Shown here: positions 26,007-35,190 of the stretch, piece by piece
Position numbering within the stretch: position 1 is the first letter of the stretch
Layout: every line of letters begins with the position of its first letter
Source: Microbacterium abyssi
GTDB lineage: Bacteria; Actinomycetota; Actinomycetes; Actinomycetales; Microbacteriaceae
Length of the DNA stretch: 64,000 bases
Reading direction: 5' to 3'
NCBI RefSeq assembly: GCF_015277895.1
Contig: NZ_CP063815.1
Span: forward strand, 1,922,001-1,986,000
The notes under the pieces: model-generated
The model's input: the letters and a program-made list of their open reading frames with translations, nothing else
Database searches by the model: none
What the model was told of the DNA's origin: nothing
Translations under genes and position numbers: made by a program

Positions 26007-27584
26007 TCAGCGCTCGCGCAACTGATCGGCGATCTCCTCGTCCACCGTGCGGATCGTCGCGGTGTCGACGTCGGCCAGCGCGGCTTCGAACCGCGCCTGA
26101 CGGCGCTTGAGCCAGACGCCGAGGATGATGATCACGATCATGACCGAGTAGATCACGATCGACACGGGGCTCTGCACGAGGTACAGCGGGTCTCCCTGGC
26201 TGATCGCCATGGCCTTGCGCAGCTGCTCCTCCGCCATCGGGCCGAGGATGGCGCCGACGACCATCGGGGACACCGGGTAGCCGTGCCTGCGCATGAAGAA
26301 CCCGATGATCCCGAGCAGCAGCAGCACGCCGATATCGAACACAGTGAAGTTCGCCGCGTACGCGCCGAGCCCGGCGAAGACCAGGATGCCGGAGTACAGA
26401 TACGGCCGCGGGATCTGCAGCACCTTCGCCCACATGCCCACAAGCGGCAGGTTGAGGATGATGAGCACGACGTTGCCGAGGTACAGGCTCGCGATCAGCG
26501 CCCACACCAGTGCCGGCTGGCTGTCGAACAGCAGGGGCCCGGGGCGGATGCCGTAGGTCTGGAACGCCGAGATGATGATCGCGGCGGTCGCCGTCGTCGG
26601 CAGTCCCAGGGTCAGCAGCGGCACGAGCACGCCGGCCGCTGCGGCGTTGTTGGCCGCCTCGGGACCTGCGACGCCCTCGATGGCCCCTTTGCCGAACTGC
26701 TTGCGGTACGGATCCTTCGCGAGGCGCTTCTCGGTCGCGTACGACAGGAACGTCGCGACGTCAGCGCCGCCGGCCGGGATCGACCCGATCGGGAACCCGA
26801 TCGCGGTGCCGCGCAGCCACGGCTTCCACGAGCGCTTCCAGTCGCTCTTCTTCATCCATGAGCGCCAGCTGCCGGACACCGGGATGATCGGCAGCGCGCC
26901 GCTGCGCAAGCGCGAGCCCACGTAGAGCGCCTCGCCGACCGCGAACAGTCCGACGGCGACGATCACGACGTCGATGCCGTCGCCGAGGTTCGGGATGCTG
27001 AAGGTGAAGCGCGCCTGGCCGGTGAGGGTGTCGGTGCCGACGAGCCCCAGGAACAGGCCGATCGCCAGCGACACGATGCCCCGGATCGGGCTCGAGCCGA
27101 GCAGGGCGCCGACGGTGAGGAACGCGACGATCATCAGGGCGAAGTAGTCGCCCGGCCCCAGCGTGACCGCGAAGTCGGCGATGAACGGCGCGAACAGCGT
27201 GAGCAGCCCTGTCGCGATGGTGCCGGCGATGAACGACCCGATCGCCGCTGTGGCGAGAGCGGACGTGGCGCGCCCCATGCGCGCCATCTTGTTGCCCTCC
27301 AGCGCCGTGACGATCGAGGCCGACTCCCCCGGCGTGTTCAGCAGGATCGATGTCGTGGACCCGCCGTACATGCCTCCGTAGTAGATGCCGGCGAACATGA
27401 TGATCGCGCTGGTGACGTCGAGCGTGTACGTCAACGGCAGCAGCAGTGCCACCGTCATCGCCGGACCGATGCCGGGGAGCACGCCGACGGCGGTGCCCAG
27501 CAGCACCCCGACGAACGCGAACAGCAGATACTGCGGCTGCAGCGCCGTCGCGAAGCCGTCCATGAGAAGTTGCAGGCTATCCAC
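26007..27584 (-). CDS. tctA: Tripartite tricarboxylate transporter, large permease TctA
   Basis: Large membrane subunit of a TctABC importer for citrate-like carboxylates, 525 residues with about eleven to twelve spans. [20 protein letters not shown], the [12 protein letters not shown] loop and [15 protein letters not shown] are family signatures; [17 protein letters not shown] forms the substrate-site loop. The GTG start at 27584 overlaps the tctB stop by 8 bases (GTGGATAG); ATG 27563 is the alternative. The C-terminus is a hydrophilic tail. Last gene of tctC-tctB-tctA. Confidence 0.93.
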   Translation of the reverse strand: MDSLQLLMDGFATALQPQYLLFAFVGVLLGTAVGVLPGIGPAMTVALLLPLTYTLDVTSAIIMFAGIYYGGMYGGSTTSILLNTPGESASIVTALEGNKMARMGRATSALATAAIGSFIAGTIATGLLTLFAPFIADFAVTLGPGDYFALMIVAFLTVGALLGSSPIRGIVSLAIGLFLGLVGTDTLTGQARFTFSIPNLGDGIDVVIVAVGLFAVGEALYVGSRLRSGALPIIPVSGSWRSWMKKSDWKRSWKPWLRGTAIGFPIGSIPAGGADVATFLSYATEKRLAKDPYRKQFGKGAIEGVAGPEAANNAAAAGVLVPLLTLGLPTTATAAIIISAFQTYGIRPGPLLFDSQPALVWALIASLYLGNVVLIILNLPLVGMWAKVLQIPRPYLYSGILVFAGLGAYAANFTVFDIGVLLLLGIIGFFMRRHGYPVSPMVVGAILGPMAEEQLRKAMAISQGDPLYLVQSPVSIVIYSVMIVIIILGVWLKRRQARFEAALADVDTATIRTVDEEIADQLRER

Positions 27585-28122
27585 CGAACACCCCCGGGAG
27601 GATCGAGCCGAACGGCGGCAGGGAGAGCCCGAGCAGAGTGCCGAACAGCAACTGCGTGAGAACACCGAGGCCGATGCCGATGACCACGGTCCGCCACCAG
27701 CTCGCAGCGCCCAGAGCGAGCGACGCGCCGGTGAACAGCACGACGACCGCCACCGGCCAGCCGGCGACCGGGATGGTGACCATGAGCGAGGCGAACGCCA
27801 GGGCGAGCAGCACGACGGTCTTCCACGACGTGCGCGCCTCGGTGTCGACATCCTCGCCCTCGTCAGGCGCGCCGACGTCGCCGCGGAGGACCGCGATGAA
27901 CGCCGCGAGGGACGACAGCAGCATCAGCCCGGTCACGGCGTACGGGACCACGCGCGCGCCGAGCACGTTCGACGATCCCATCGGCTCGCGGATGAACCCG
28001 GTCATCACCAGCGCGACGACGGAGAACACCAGGATCACGCCGATGAACGCGAGCTCGCCGAGTTTGCGCGACCGCGGGGCGCCGGCTGCAGCCGACGCCC
28101 CGGGAATGACGGAATCCGTCAT
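27577..28122 (-). CDS. tctB: Tripartite tricarboxylate transporter, small permease TctB
   Basis: Small membrane subunit of the Tct importer, 181 residues with four hydrophobic spans: [36 protein letters not shown], a third near residues 100-130 and [21 protein letters not shown] 28122 overlaps the tctC stop (ATGA), so translation is probably coupled along the operon. Sequence conservation in TctB is low; topology and position between tctC and tctA carry most of the evidence. Confidence 0.88.
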   Translation of the reverse strand: MTDSVIPGASAAAGAPRSRKLGELAFIGVILVFSVVALVMTGFIREPMGSSNVLGARVVPYAVTGLMLLSSLAAFIAVLRGDVGAPDEGEDVDTEARTSWKTVVLLALAFASLMVTIPVAGWPVAVVVLFTGASLALGAASWWRTVVIGIGLGVLTQLLFGTLLGLSLPPFGSILPGVFGG

Positions 28123-29147
28123 TCGATGAGTCCGATCGTCTTCAGCGTCTCCTGCGTGGTGGCGATGTCGCCCTCCAGGAAGCCGGCGAACTCCTCGCCG
28201 GTCAGGAACGCGTCGGTCCATCCGTTCGTCTCGAGGATGCCTGCCCACGACTCGCTGTCGTGCGCCGAGGTGACGAGATCCTCGAGCTCCGTCTTCTCGT
28301 CGTCGGAGATGCCACCGGGAGCGATGAGCCCGCGCCAGTTCGTGACGACGAGGTCGATGCCCTCATCGGTCAGCGTCGGGACGTCGGGAAGCAGCTCGGC
28401 GGGCTCCTCGGAGGAGACGGCGAGAGCCTTGAGCTCCCCGGCCTCCACCTGCTGCGCGAACTCGCCGACGCCGGAGATCCCGGCCTGCACCTGACCGCCC
28501 AGCAGCAGCGTGAGCGCTTCGCCGCCACCGGAGTTGGCGATGTAGTTGAGCGTGTCGGGGACCTCTGCGGCGTCCACCCCGGCGCCGATCAGCAGCTGAG
28601 CGGCGAGGATGTGGTCGATACCGCCGGCTGATCCGCCTGTGACCGCCATCCCGGCGCCGTCCTCGGCCCAGGCGTCGACGAAGTCCTCGATGGTGTCGTA
28701 CGGGCTGTCCTTCGGCACCACGACGACGAGGGGTTCCTCTGTCAGCTTCGCGATCGGCGTCATCTCCTCGATGCGCACGTCCGAGGCATTGGTCTCGACG
28801 GCCCCGACCATCACACTGCCGGTGATCATGAGGGTGTTGGGGTCGGTCTCGGTCGCGAGCGATGCGAGCCCGACGGTGCCGCCGGCACCGCCGATGTTCG
28901 TGACGGGCGCGGACGACACGAGCGACTCATCGCTCAGGGTCTGTGCGAAGGCGCGAGCGGTCTGGTCCCACCCGCCGCCGGGATCGGCAGGGGCGATCAC
29001 CGCGGCGCTGTCGATCGTGACCTCGCCGCCACCGCCGTCCGCGCTGCCGCCGGGAGATGATCCGGTGCACGCGGCCAGGGTCACGGCCGCGACGCCGAGA
29101 ACGGCCACTGCGGCCAGGCGGGTGCGAATGCGGATGTGCTGTGTCAT
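28119..29147 (-). CDS. tctC: Tripartite tricarboxylate transporter substrate-binding lipoprotein TctC
   Basis: Extracytoplasmic solute-binding protein of 342 residues. The signal ends in lipobox LAAC with Cys27, followed by a Gly/Ser linker (TGSSPGGSADGGGG). The Bug/TctC fold is shown by APADPGGGWDQTAR, NIGGAGGTVGLASL and VVPKDSPYDTIEDFV. PADPGGGWD and GGAGG are the carboxylate-binding loops of the family. ATG 29147 has GAGGAGG five bases upstream. It is the first gene of tctCBA and lies divergent from the histidine kinase gene 156 bp away. Confidence 0.93.
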   Translation of the reverse strand: MTQHIRIRTRLAAVAVLGVAAVTLAACTGSSPGGSADGGGGEVTIDSAAVIAPADPGGGWDQTARAFAQTLSDESLVSSAPVTNIGGAGGTVGLASLATETDPNTLMITGSVMVGAVETNASDVRIEEMTPIAKLTEEPLVVVVPKDSPYDTIEDFVDAWAEDGAGMAVTGGSAGGIDHILAAQLLIGAGVDAAEVPDTLNYIANSGGGEALTLLLGGQVQAGISGVGEFAQQVEAGELKALAVSSEEPAELLPDVPTLTDEGIDLVVTNWRGLIAPGGISDDEKTELEDLVTSAHDSESWAGILETNGWTDAFLTGEEFAGFLEGDIATTQETLKTIGLIE

Positions 29148-29222
29148 GAACTCCTCCTCGAGTCCTCTCCGGCGTCGATGCCGGGTGCGGGTTCGGCGAG
29201 CCTATGACGCGCGCAGGGCCGG

Positions 29223-29248
29223 CCTCAGGTTGTGTTCAGCACCAGAGG
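29223..29248. promoter_or_regulatory. Imperfect dyad between tctC and the kinase gene
   Basis: Half-sites CCTCAGGT (29223-29230) and ACCAGAGG (29241-29248) form a 26-bp dyad with 9 of 13 pairs matching. It lies 44 bp upstream of the kinase -10 box and 76 bp from the tctC start. A natural candidate operator for the CitB-type response regulator encoded just downstream. Confidence 0.45.
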
Positions 29249-29291
29249 TTTTGGTCGTTTCGTACCCACCGGTGCCGAGCGGCCGCTCGAA

Positions 29292-29297
29292 TAGCAT
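29292..29297 (+). promoter_or_regulatory. Leaderless -10 box for the kinase-regulator operon
   Basis: TAGCAT at 29292-29297 is followed by six bases and GTG 29304, fitting the leaderless TANNNT spacing seen at other genes here. This decides the start in favour of GTG 29304 over GTG 29307 or ATG 29316, though GGGGAGG overlaps and could serve the ATG. Confidence 0.5.
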
Positions 29298-29303
29298 GGG
29301 GAG

Positions 29304-30896
29304 GTGGTGAAGGCGATGACGCTCCGCACGCAGCTCGTGCTGCTGCAGGTGTTCATCGTGCTCGCCATCGTGCTCACCGTCGGTCTCGCCGCCATGCTCA
29401 TGCAGGAGCGGCAGATCCGCGAGGCGTCGCAGGAGCGCATGATCGCTGTCGCGCAGTCGGTCGCGCAGCTGCCCACGATCGTCGAGGCGTACGACGACGC
29501 TGATCCTGCAGCGGTCATCCAGCCCATCGCCGAGCTCATCCGCGACTCCTCGAACGTCGCCTACGTCGTCGTGACGGATGACGAGGGCATCCGGTTCTCG
29601 CATCCGAACCCTGATCGCATCGGCGAGCGCGTCTCCACCGACCCGAGCGTCGCGCTGTCCGGCGCCATGTACGTCGGCACTCAGACCGGCACGCTCGGCG
29701 AATCGTGGCGCGTGAAGGTGCCGGTCTTCGACGCCGACGGCGAAGTGATGGGACAGGTCTCGGTCGGCATCCTGGAATCCGACCTGCGCGAGGACTTCTT
29801 CGGAGACATCACCGGCTTCCTGCTCGCGCTGGGAGCGGCGACCGTGGTCGGCGTCGTCGCCGCGACCGGCGTCGCGCGCATCGTGCGTCGCCGGATCTAC
29901 GGCTTGGAGCCCGACGAGATCCGCGGGCTCCTCGAGACGCGCGAGGCTACGCTGCATGGCATCCGCGAAGGCATGCTCGCTCTCGACGAGCGCGGCGACG
30001 TCTCGCTGTGCAACGACTCGGCGGCGCGCCTGCTGGGCCTCGGTTCGCCGGCTGAGGCGATCGGCCGGCCGGCATCCGAGCTGCTCGACGATCTGGCCGC
30101 GCTCATCGCGGATTCGAACGCCGACGACTCCACTCCGCAGCGCCTGGTGCTCTCCGGAGAGCGCGTGCTGGTCGCGCGAGCCGCCGCGGTGCGCGTGCAG
30201 GAGCGGCGCGTGGGCACCGTCGTCACGCTGATGGACCGCACCGAGCTGGATCAGGCTCTGCGCGACCTCGCCGGCGCGCAGAGCCTCGCGGAGGGCCTGC
30301 GCGCACAGCAGCACGAGTTCTCGAACACCCTGCACACGATCGGCGGGCTGATCGAGCTCGGCGAGTTCGATGCCGCCAGCCGCGTCATCGAGCGTGCGGG
30401 CGACGGGGGTGCGCTGAGTCACCTCGATGCGCCGGACGGCGTGCAGGACATCGAGCTCGCCGCGATCCTCCTGGCCAAGCGCGCACGCGCCCGCGAGCTC
30501 GGCGTCGACCTCGCCGTCTCGGATGCCAGCCGTCTGCCATCCGGACCTGCGGACGGCGATCTGAGCACGGTGGTCGCCAACCTGATCGACAACGCCCTGG
30601 ATGCCGCCGGCCGCGGCGGGCACGTCAGCCTGGCGATCGAACGGGATGCCGGCGGTGGCACGGTCATCCGGGTGGAGGACGACGGTCCCGGGGTGCCGAT
30701 CGAGCATCGCGGCGACGTCTTCCGCCTCGGCTACTCGACCAAGAGCGACGACCGCCAGCGCGGGTACGGACTCACCCTGGTGGCGCGGATCGTCGAACGG
30801 CGCGGCGGAGCAGTGGAGCTCTCCCCCGCGACGACCGGCGGCGCGCGCTTCTCCGTACGACTGCCCGCCACGGAGCATGCCGGGGTGCCGATGTGA
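29304..30896 (+). CDS. Sensor histidine kinase, CitA/DcuS type
   Basis: Membrane-bound kinase of 530 residues sensing a carboxylate. Transmembrane 1 is at about residues 12-34, a sensor (sCache/PDC-like) domain at 35-170 with HPNPDRIGERVSTD typical of CitA/DcuS, transmembrane 2 at 172-195, a cytoplasmic PAS domain at about 215-320, the phosphoacceptor His337 in QQHEFSNTLHTIGGL, and a HATPase domain with NLIDNALDAA, VEDDGPGVP and RGYGLTLV. It is divergent from tctCBA and overlaps the response regulator by 4 bases, so it probably induces the Tct importer in response to citrate-like substrate. Confidence 0.92.
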   Translation: MVKAMTLRTQLVLLQVFIVLAIVLTVGLAAMLMQERQIREASQERMIAVAQSVAQLPTIVEAYDDADPAAVIQPIAELIRDSSNVAYVVVTDDEGIRFSHPNPDRIGERVSTDPSVALSGAMYVGTQTGTLGESWRVKVPVFDADGEVMGQVSVGILESDLREDFFGDITGFLLALGAATVVGVVAATGVARIVRRRIYGLEPDEIRGLLETREATLHGIREGMLALDERGDVSLCNDSAARLLGLGSPAEAIGRPASELLDDLAALIADSNADDSTPQRLVLSGERVLVARAAAVRVQERRVGTVVTLMDRTELDQALRDLAGAQSLAEGLRAQQHEFSNTLHTIGGLIELGEFDAASRVIERAGDGGALSHLDAPDGVQDIELAAILLAKRARARELGVDLAVSDASRLPSGPADGDLSTVVANLIDNALDAAGRGGHVSLAIERDAGGGTVIRVEDDGPGVPIEHRGDVFRLGYSTKSDDRQRGYGLTLVARIVERRGGAVELSPATTGGARFSVRLPATEHAGVPM

Positions 30897-31576
30897 AGCG
30901 GCTGCGGACCCTGATCGTCGAGGACGACTTCGCCGTCGCGCACGTCACCAGGGGCTTCGTGGAACGGCATCCGCACTACGAGGTCGTGGGCGTCGCGCCG
31001 ACGGGCGCCGAAGCCCTGCGCGCCCTGAGCGAGCTGCAGCCCGATGTCATGCTGCTGGACGTGTACCTGCCCGACATGTCCGGCATCGACGTACTCCGCA
31101 GGCTGCGGGCGGGCGGCGGTCACGTCGAGGTGATCGCCGTCACGGCCGCACGCGATCTCGAGACCGTCCGCCGCGCCCGCGCGCACGGCGTGCATCACTA
31201 TGTCGTCAAGCCGTTCCCTATGCAGACGCTGCACGAGCGACTGGACGATGTCCGCCGCGCTCTTGCACGCGACGCCGAACTGGACGACACCGGCGAGCTG
31301 GATCAGGTGACCGTCGATGCCGTGATGCGGCGGGATGCGATCGCCCTCGCCGGGCAGCGCAAGGGCGTGTCCCGAGTCACGCTGCAGCGTGTCGCCGAGA
31401 CCATGGAGCGCCAGGGGCAACCCGTCTCCGCGAGCGAACTCGCCGAGACACTGGGGATGTCCAGGGTCAGCGCGCGACGCTACCTTGAGCGGCTCGTGGA
31501 ATCAGGCCTCGCCGCGAGCACTCCCACGTACGGCGGCGTCGGCAGGCCGGAGTTGCGCTACCGGCTGCGCGCCTGA
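30893..31576 (+). CDS. Response regulator, CitB/DcuR type
   Basis: Cytoplasmic response regulator of 227 residues. The receiver domain carries the acidic pair VEDD (D11, D12), the phosphoacceptor D56 in MLLDVYLPDMSG, a switch Thr in VTAARD and the Lys of YVVKPFPM. The C-terminal part from about residue 150 is a winged helix (SRVTLQRVAETME, ASELAETLGMSRVSARRYLERL) as in CitB/DpiA. GTG 30893 overlaps the kinase stop (GTGA). The TGA stop lies in the first unit of a 17-bp tandem repeat. Confidence 0.92.
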   Translation: MKRLRTLIVEDDFAVAHVTRGFVERHPHYEVVGVAPTGAEALRALSELQPDVMLLDVYLPDMSGIDVLRRLRAGGGHVEVIAVTAARDLETVRRARAHGVHHYVVKPFPMQTLHERLDDVRRALARDAELDDTGELDQVTVDAVMRRDAIALAGQRKGVSRVTLQRVAETMERQGQPVSASELAETLGMSRVSARRYLERLVESGLAASTPTYGGVGRPELRYRLRA

Positions 31577-31622
31577 TCAGCCGGACGGCCTGATCAGCCG
31601 GACGGCCTGATCAGCCGGACGG
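31572..31622. repeat. Tandem repeat, three exact copies of 17 bp
   Basis: The unit CCTGATCAGCCGGACGG occurs three times in succession at 31572-31588, 31589-31605 and 31606-31622 without mismatch. Each unit contains TGATCA, which carries a stop codon on both strands. The response regulator ends in the first unit and the convergent DUF2188 gene ends in the third, so the array forms the boundary between two convergent genes. Confidence 0.95.
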
Positions 31623-31910
31623 ATTGTCCAGCGGCATCCCGTTCTCGTCGGTCGTGTCCGGAAGCGGGCTGTCCGCCTCCTTCTCTCCCACGACCGCTGG
31701 GGCGTCGTCCTCATCGCCGCCATCGCCGATGCCGCCGGTCGGCTCAGACTCCTCGACGGTGTGCCGCGTACCGCGCTCCGAGGCGAAGCTCGCCCCGGCG
31801 ATCACGGCCTCCTCGCGGCTGCTGAAGCTCAGGGAGTTCTCCGGTTCCCCTTCGACATGGTTGATCCACTGGCCGTTCTTCGAACGTGTGAACACATCAC
31901 CGTCAGTCAT
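31611..31910 (-). CDS. DUF2188 domain-containing small protein
   Basis: A 99-residue acidic protein. The N-terminal half (MTDGDVFTRSKNGQWINHVEG, then FSSREEAVIAGASFASERGT) fits the short DUF2188 fold, a single beta-sheet unit of unknown function found in stress-type operons. The C-terminal half is acidic and disordered (GGDEDDAPAVVGEKE). Its last codons (PSG and stop) are supplied by the tandem repeat. ATG 31910 overlaps the preceding 57-residue gene by 8 bases. Confidence 0.75.
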   Translation of the reverse strand: MTDGDVFTRSKNGQWINHVEGEPENSLSFSSREEAVIAGASFASERGTRHTVEESEPTGGIGDGGDEDDAPAVVGEKEADSPLPDTTDENGMPLDNPSG

Positions 31911-32076
31911 CGGCTTCCTCCGTCGTGTCTTCGCCTTCTGCCTGTGAGGGATGCCCGTCGAGCGCCGGGTCGGGGTGCTGTTCTGCGCGCGCCGGATCCT
32001 CGCCCTCGGCCTGCGAGGGGTGTCCGCCGTCCACGCCGGGTGTCTCGTGCGGACGGTGCTCGTCCATCTCATCCAT
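31903..32076 (-). CDS. Very acidic 57-residue protein with an internal repeat
   Basis: Not recognised as a named family. The protein contains GHPSQAEGED twice, at about residues 18-27 and 40-49, within an otherwise Asp/Glu/His/Pro-rich, probably disordered chain. ATG 32076 has GGAGG seven bases upstream, a strong sign that it is translated. It overlaps the DUF2188 gene by 8 bases (ATGACTGA), so the pair is an operon. No hydrophobic segment; cytoplasmic. Confidence 0.65.
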   Translation of the reverse strand: MDEMDEHRPHETPGVDGGHPSQAEGEDPARAEQHPDPALDGHPSQAEGEDTTEEADD

Positions 32077-32173
32077 GGTTCAGCCTCCTCTGTCGACTGC
32101 TCCCACGGTAGGTCGCAGCTCGCAGCCCTTCGAGGGCCTTGCGCGTGTTCCGCCGAAGAGGTAAACCGAGGCG

Positions 32174-32863
32174 TCAGACGCCCGGGCGCAGCGACAGATC
32201 GGTGATCTGCGCGTCGCGCGGCAGATCGAGCGACGTGAGGATGGTCGTCGCCACGGATTCCGGGTCGATGAAGAGATCCGGATCGTATTCGGCGCCCTCC
32301 TGCCGATGGACGCGCTCCTGCATCGCCGTCGCCGTTCGTCCGGGGAAGATCGACGTCACGCGGATGCCGTTCTCGGCCTCCTCCGCGCGCAACGCGTCTG
32401 CGAGGGCCTTCAGACCGTGCTTGGAGGCCGCATACGCCGCCCATTCCGCGTTGGCGCGCAGCCCCGCTCCGGAGTTCACGAACAGCACCTGCCCGCGGGA
32501 GACCCGCAGCATCGGCAGCACGAGTCTGGTGAGCTCGGCGGGTGCGAGCAGGTTGACGGCCAACTGCCGCTCCCACAGTGCCAGCGGAAGATCGCCTACC
32601 GGGCCGAGGTCCACGACGCCGGCGATGTGCACGAGCGTGTCGATGCGATCCGGAAGATGCTGCTTCGAGAAGGCCCACGAGAGCCGGCCTGGCTGCGCCA
32701 GATCTCCGACCAGCGTCGAGGCACCCGGGAACCGCGCCGCGATCTCACGCGCGCGTCCGGCGTCACGGGCCAGCAGCACGAGCTCATCCCCGCGCTCATG
32801 GAGGCGACGCGCCACCGCGGCGCCGATGCCGGCACCCGCACCGGTGATCAGGTGCACGGTCAT
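32174..32863 (-). CDS. Short-chain dehydrogenase/reductase
   Basis: Classical SDR of 229 residues. The cofactor loop TGAGAGIG lies at 7-14, NNAG is replaced by HIAGVVD near 80, and the catalytic set is S131 (VNSGAG), Y144 and K148 in YAASKHG. The C-terminus FPGRTATAMQ is typical for the SDR active-site cap. The substrate is unknown. It begins 1 bp after the rsfS stop, so it is the last gene of the nadD-rsfS block. Confidence 0.87.
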   Translation of the reverse strand: MTVHLITGAGAGIGAAVARRLHERGDELVLLARDAGRAREIAARFPGASTLVGDLAQPGRLSWAFSKQHLPDRIDTLVHIAGVVDLGPVGDLPLALWERQLAVNLLAPAELTRLVLPMLRVSRGQVLFVNSGAGLRANAEWAAYAASKHGLKALADALRAEEAENGIRVTSIFPGRTATAMQERVHRQEGAEYDPDLFIDPESVATTILTSLDLPRDAQITDLSLRPGV

Positions 32864-32864
32864 C

Positions 32865-33251
32865 TCAGGAAGACGACTCCGTCGCGGCCTCGCTCAGCTC
32901 GATCGGGATGACCGGGCAGTCCTTCCAGAGGCGCTCGAGCCCGTAGTAGACCCGCTCCTCACCGTGGAAGACGTGCACGATCAGGTCGCCGAAGTCCAGC
33001 AGCACCCAGCGGGCTTCCGTGCGGCCCTCACGGCGCACGCGCTTGTGACCGGCTTCGATCATCCGATCCTCGACCTCGTCGGCGATCGCGGCGACGTTGC
33101 GCTCGCTGTTGCCGGTGACGAGCAGGAAGATGTCGACCAGCGGCAGCGGCTCCGAGACGTTCAGCGCGACGAGATCCTCACCGCCCTTGGAAGCGGCGGC
33201 ATCGGCGGCGATCTTGAGCATCGCCTCGGCATTCTCAGGTGATTGCATCAT
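32865..33251 (-). CDS. rsfS: Ribosome silencing factor RsfS
   Basis: Binds ribosomal protein L14 and blocks subunit joining in starvation. The 128-residue protein shows the Iojap-family motifs KGGEDLVALNVSEPLPLVDIF near the N-terminus (quoted partially as a landmark), FLLVTGNSERNVAAIADEV and WVLLDFGDLIVHVFHGEER, with YYGLERLWKD near the end. The start overlaps the stop of the upstream membrane protein (ATGA-type). Position after nadD is the usual bacterial order. Confidence 0.95.
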   Translation of the reverse strand: MMQSPENAEAMLKIAADAAASKGGEDLVALNVSEPLPLVDIFLLVTGNSERNVAAIADEVEDRMIEAGHKRVRREGRTEARWVLLDFGDLIVHVFHGEERVYYGLERLWKDCPVIPIELSEAATESSS

Positions 33252-34309
33252 CCCAGCACATTCGTTGTAAATGCGACGATGAGCGCCGCGGCGACGAGCA
33301 GAGCGAGCCCGCCCGCCGTGATCGCCAAGGTCAGCATGAGCTTGTTGCCCTTGTCGGGCGCCGGTGGTCGGATGACCTCGCCGGCAGGCTTGATGGTGCT
33401 GACCGCGGAGCTGGCCGCGATCGGCGTGGGCGAGGATGCCGGCGGCAGCTCGCCGTCGATGAGGACGGAGTCGATGTCCTTGCCGTCGGTCGTCCCGTGC
33501 GCGTGGCCCTGCGACCCCATGCCCCGCGGCAGATCGTAGCTGCCGGTGATGAGCACCTCACCGGTCGAGGCGACGGGCCCGGACAGCGATCCTTCTCCCG
33601 GGTGCGTGAAGATGAGCGTGTTCGGCGCACGGTGCGAGCCGCCGGAGTCCGTCGTGATCAGTTCGTCGAACGAGGGCGTGAACTCCGGGACCTCGGACCG
33701 CTCGCCGAGGAGCTGACGTCCGAAACTCGGGCTGACGACAGGGCGCTCACCGGCGGGCACCGGTTCCGCGACCGGGAGTTCGTCCAGGTCCTCGACGGAA
33801 TCGTTCTCAGGTTCGGCGTCGAATGGGAACTCGTCCTCGGTCGGCGCCGCGGCGTCGTCGGCATCCGTCGTCGCGGCGTCGGAGGTCTCATCCTCCGGCG
33901 CCTCCGGAGCTTCCGAGGCGTCCTCGGCCGGCGCCTCTGCGGGAACCGGTGCGAAGACCGGCACGCCGGAGACCACGTCGTCGGAACGCTCGCCGTTCTC
34001 CTCCTGCTCCGCATCGGCCGACTCGACCGGTTCGACCAGCGGAACGGATGCCGTGCGGATGCGCTCCTGTGCGCGGGCCTGGCGACGCGTCAACGGGGCG
34101 GAGGCGTCATCGACGTCTGCAGGCGCGGGCGGTACGTCTGCAGGCTCGGCGGCGCGCGGCAGTGGCGCGGCCGGGGGCTGCTCGGCTGCCGCTTTCGCAG
34201 CGGCTGCGGCTTCTTCCTCTCCGATGACCGGCGTGGCGCCGGTGAGGCGGATCTCCCGCAGCTGCTTGCGGGTCAGCGGCTGGTTGCCCTGCTGATCCGA
34301 TGTGCTCAT
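33248..34309 (-). CDS. Acidic, Ala/Pro-rich protein with a C-terminal membrane anchor
   Basis: Protein of 353 residues without a named family that I recognise. [11 protein letters not shown] near residue 12 and [14 protein letters not shown] near 73 form a repeated basic motif common in Microbacteriaceae membrane proteins. A long acidic, probably disordered region (residues 90-190) follows, then a folded stretch ([20 protein letters not shown] to [10 protein letters not shown]) and a single hydrophobic helix at about 325-348. It lies between nadD and rsfS and overlaps both by 4 bases, so it is a fixed part of this operon. Possible tail-anchored membrane protein. Confidence 0.7.
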   Translation of the reverse strand: MSTSDQQGNQPLTRKQLREIRLTGATPVIGEEEAAAAAKAAAEQPPAAPLPRAAEPADVPPAPADVDDASAPLTRRQARAQERIRTASVPLVEPVESADAEQEENGERSDDVVSGVPVFAPVPAEAPAEDASEAPEAPEDETSDAATTDADDAAAPTEDEFPFDAEPENDSVEDLDELPVAEPVPAGERPVVSPSFGRQLLGERSEVPEFTPSFDELITTDSGGSHRAPNTLIFTHPGEGSLSGPVASTGEVLITGSYDLPRGMGSQGHAHGTTDGKDIDSVLIDGELPPASSPTPIAASSAVSTIKPAGEVIRPPAPDKGNKLMLTLAITAGGLALLVAAALIVAFTTNVLG

Positions 34310-34908
34310 GCCTTGCTCCGATACAGATGATGCTTCGCGATGTACTGAACGACTCCGTCGGGAACGAGGTACCAGACCGGCTGATCGTCGCTCACACGCT
34401 CACGGCATGCCGTCGACGAGATCGACAGGGCCGGCACCTCGAGCTGGCTGACGTTGTCGCTCGGGAGGCCATCCGTGCTCAGAACGTGTCCTGGACGGGA
34501 GACCGCGACGAAGTGGGCCAGCTCCCACAGTTCATCATGGTCCCTCCAACTGAGAATTTGCGCCACGGCGTCCGCACCGCTGATGAAGAACAGCTCGGCA
34601 TCCGGACGCTGCTCCTTCAGATCACGCAGCGTGTCGATGGTGTAGGTGGGACCTTCGCGGTCGATGTCGACGCGACTCACGGTGAACTGCGGGTTGGATG
34701 CCGTGGCGACCACCGTCATCAGATAGCGATGCTCGCTCGGCGTGACGTTCGGCTTCTGCCAGGGGTGGCCGGTCGGGACGAACACGACCTCATCGAGGTC
34801 GAAGGAATGCGCGACCTCGCTCGCCGCGACCAGGTGCCCGTGGTGGATCGGATCGAACGTCCCGCCCATCACTCCGATCCGGGGGGCACGCGTGGCCGTC
34901 GTCTCCAT
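34306..34908 (-). CDS. nadD: Nicotinate-nucleotide adenylyltransferase
   Basis: Transfers AMP from ATP to nicotinate mononucleotide in NAD synthesis. The nucleotidyltransferase signature [11 protein letters not shown] lies at residues 15-25. [10 protein letters not shown] and STACRERV (the ISSTxxR motif) are typical for NadD. Length of 200 residues is standard. ATG 34908 follows a small His-rich membrane protein gene by 5 bp and overlaps the next gene by 4 bases. Confidence 0.95.
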   Translation of the reverse strand: METTATRAPRIGVMGGTFDPIHHGHLVAASEVAHSFDLDEVVFVPTGHPWQKPNVTPSEHRYLMTVVATASNPQFTVSRVDIDREGPTYTIDTLRDLKEQRPDAELFFISGADAVAQILSWRDHDELWELAHFVAVSRPGHVLSTDGLPSDNVSQLEVPALSISSTACRERVSDDQPVWYLVPDGVVQYIAKHHLYRSKA

Positions 34909-34913
34909 ACGCC

Positions 34914-35138
34914 TTAGTGGCCGTGCCCCGCCCCATGGCCGTCGGCACCGTGCTTCTGCGCCCAGGCTTCAGCCTTGGCGGAGTGACGGTTGGCGACGTG
35001 ACGGTACGAGAACGTGACGAGTCCCAGCACTGCGAACAGAGCTGCGGCGATCAGCCCGAAGATGAGTGTCTCCAGCGCGACGTTTCCGTGGTGCTCTGTT
35101 TCAGCGGCTGCCATCGCAATCTGTGCGACGAGGTTCAT
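34914..35138 (-). CDS. Small membrane protein with His-rich tail
   Basis: A 74-residue protein with one hydrophobic helix at about residues 22-43 ([20 protein letters not shown]) and a charged C-terminus ending in [13 protein letters not shown], which holds four His in the last 12 residues and could bind a metal. No family recognised. ATG 35138 has GGAG upstream. It lies 5 bp before nadD in the same direction. Conserved in location in related genomes to my knowledge, function unknown. Confidence 0.65.
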   Translation of the reverse strand: MNLVAQIAMAAAETEHHGNVALETLIFGLIAAALFAVLGLVTFSYRHVANRHSAKAEAWAQKHGADGHGAGHGH

Positions 35139-35190
35139 CCTGACTCCGTTTCGTGACCGGGTGCGAGTAGACGCGAACCCATCCTATCGC

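Noticed and set aside
31572..31622. CRISPR array
   Set aside because: Units are 17 bp, directly abutting with no spacers, and no cas genes are present.
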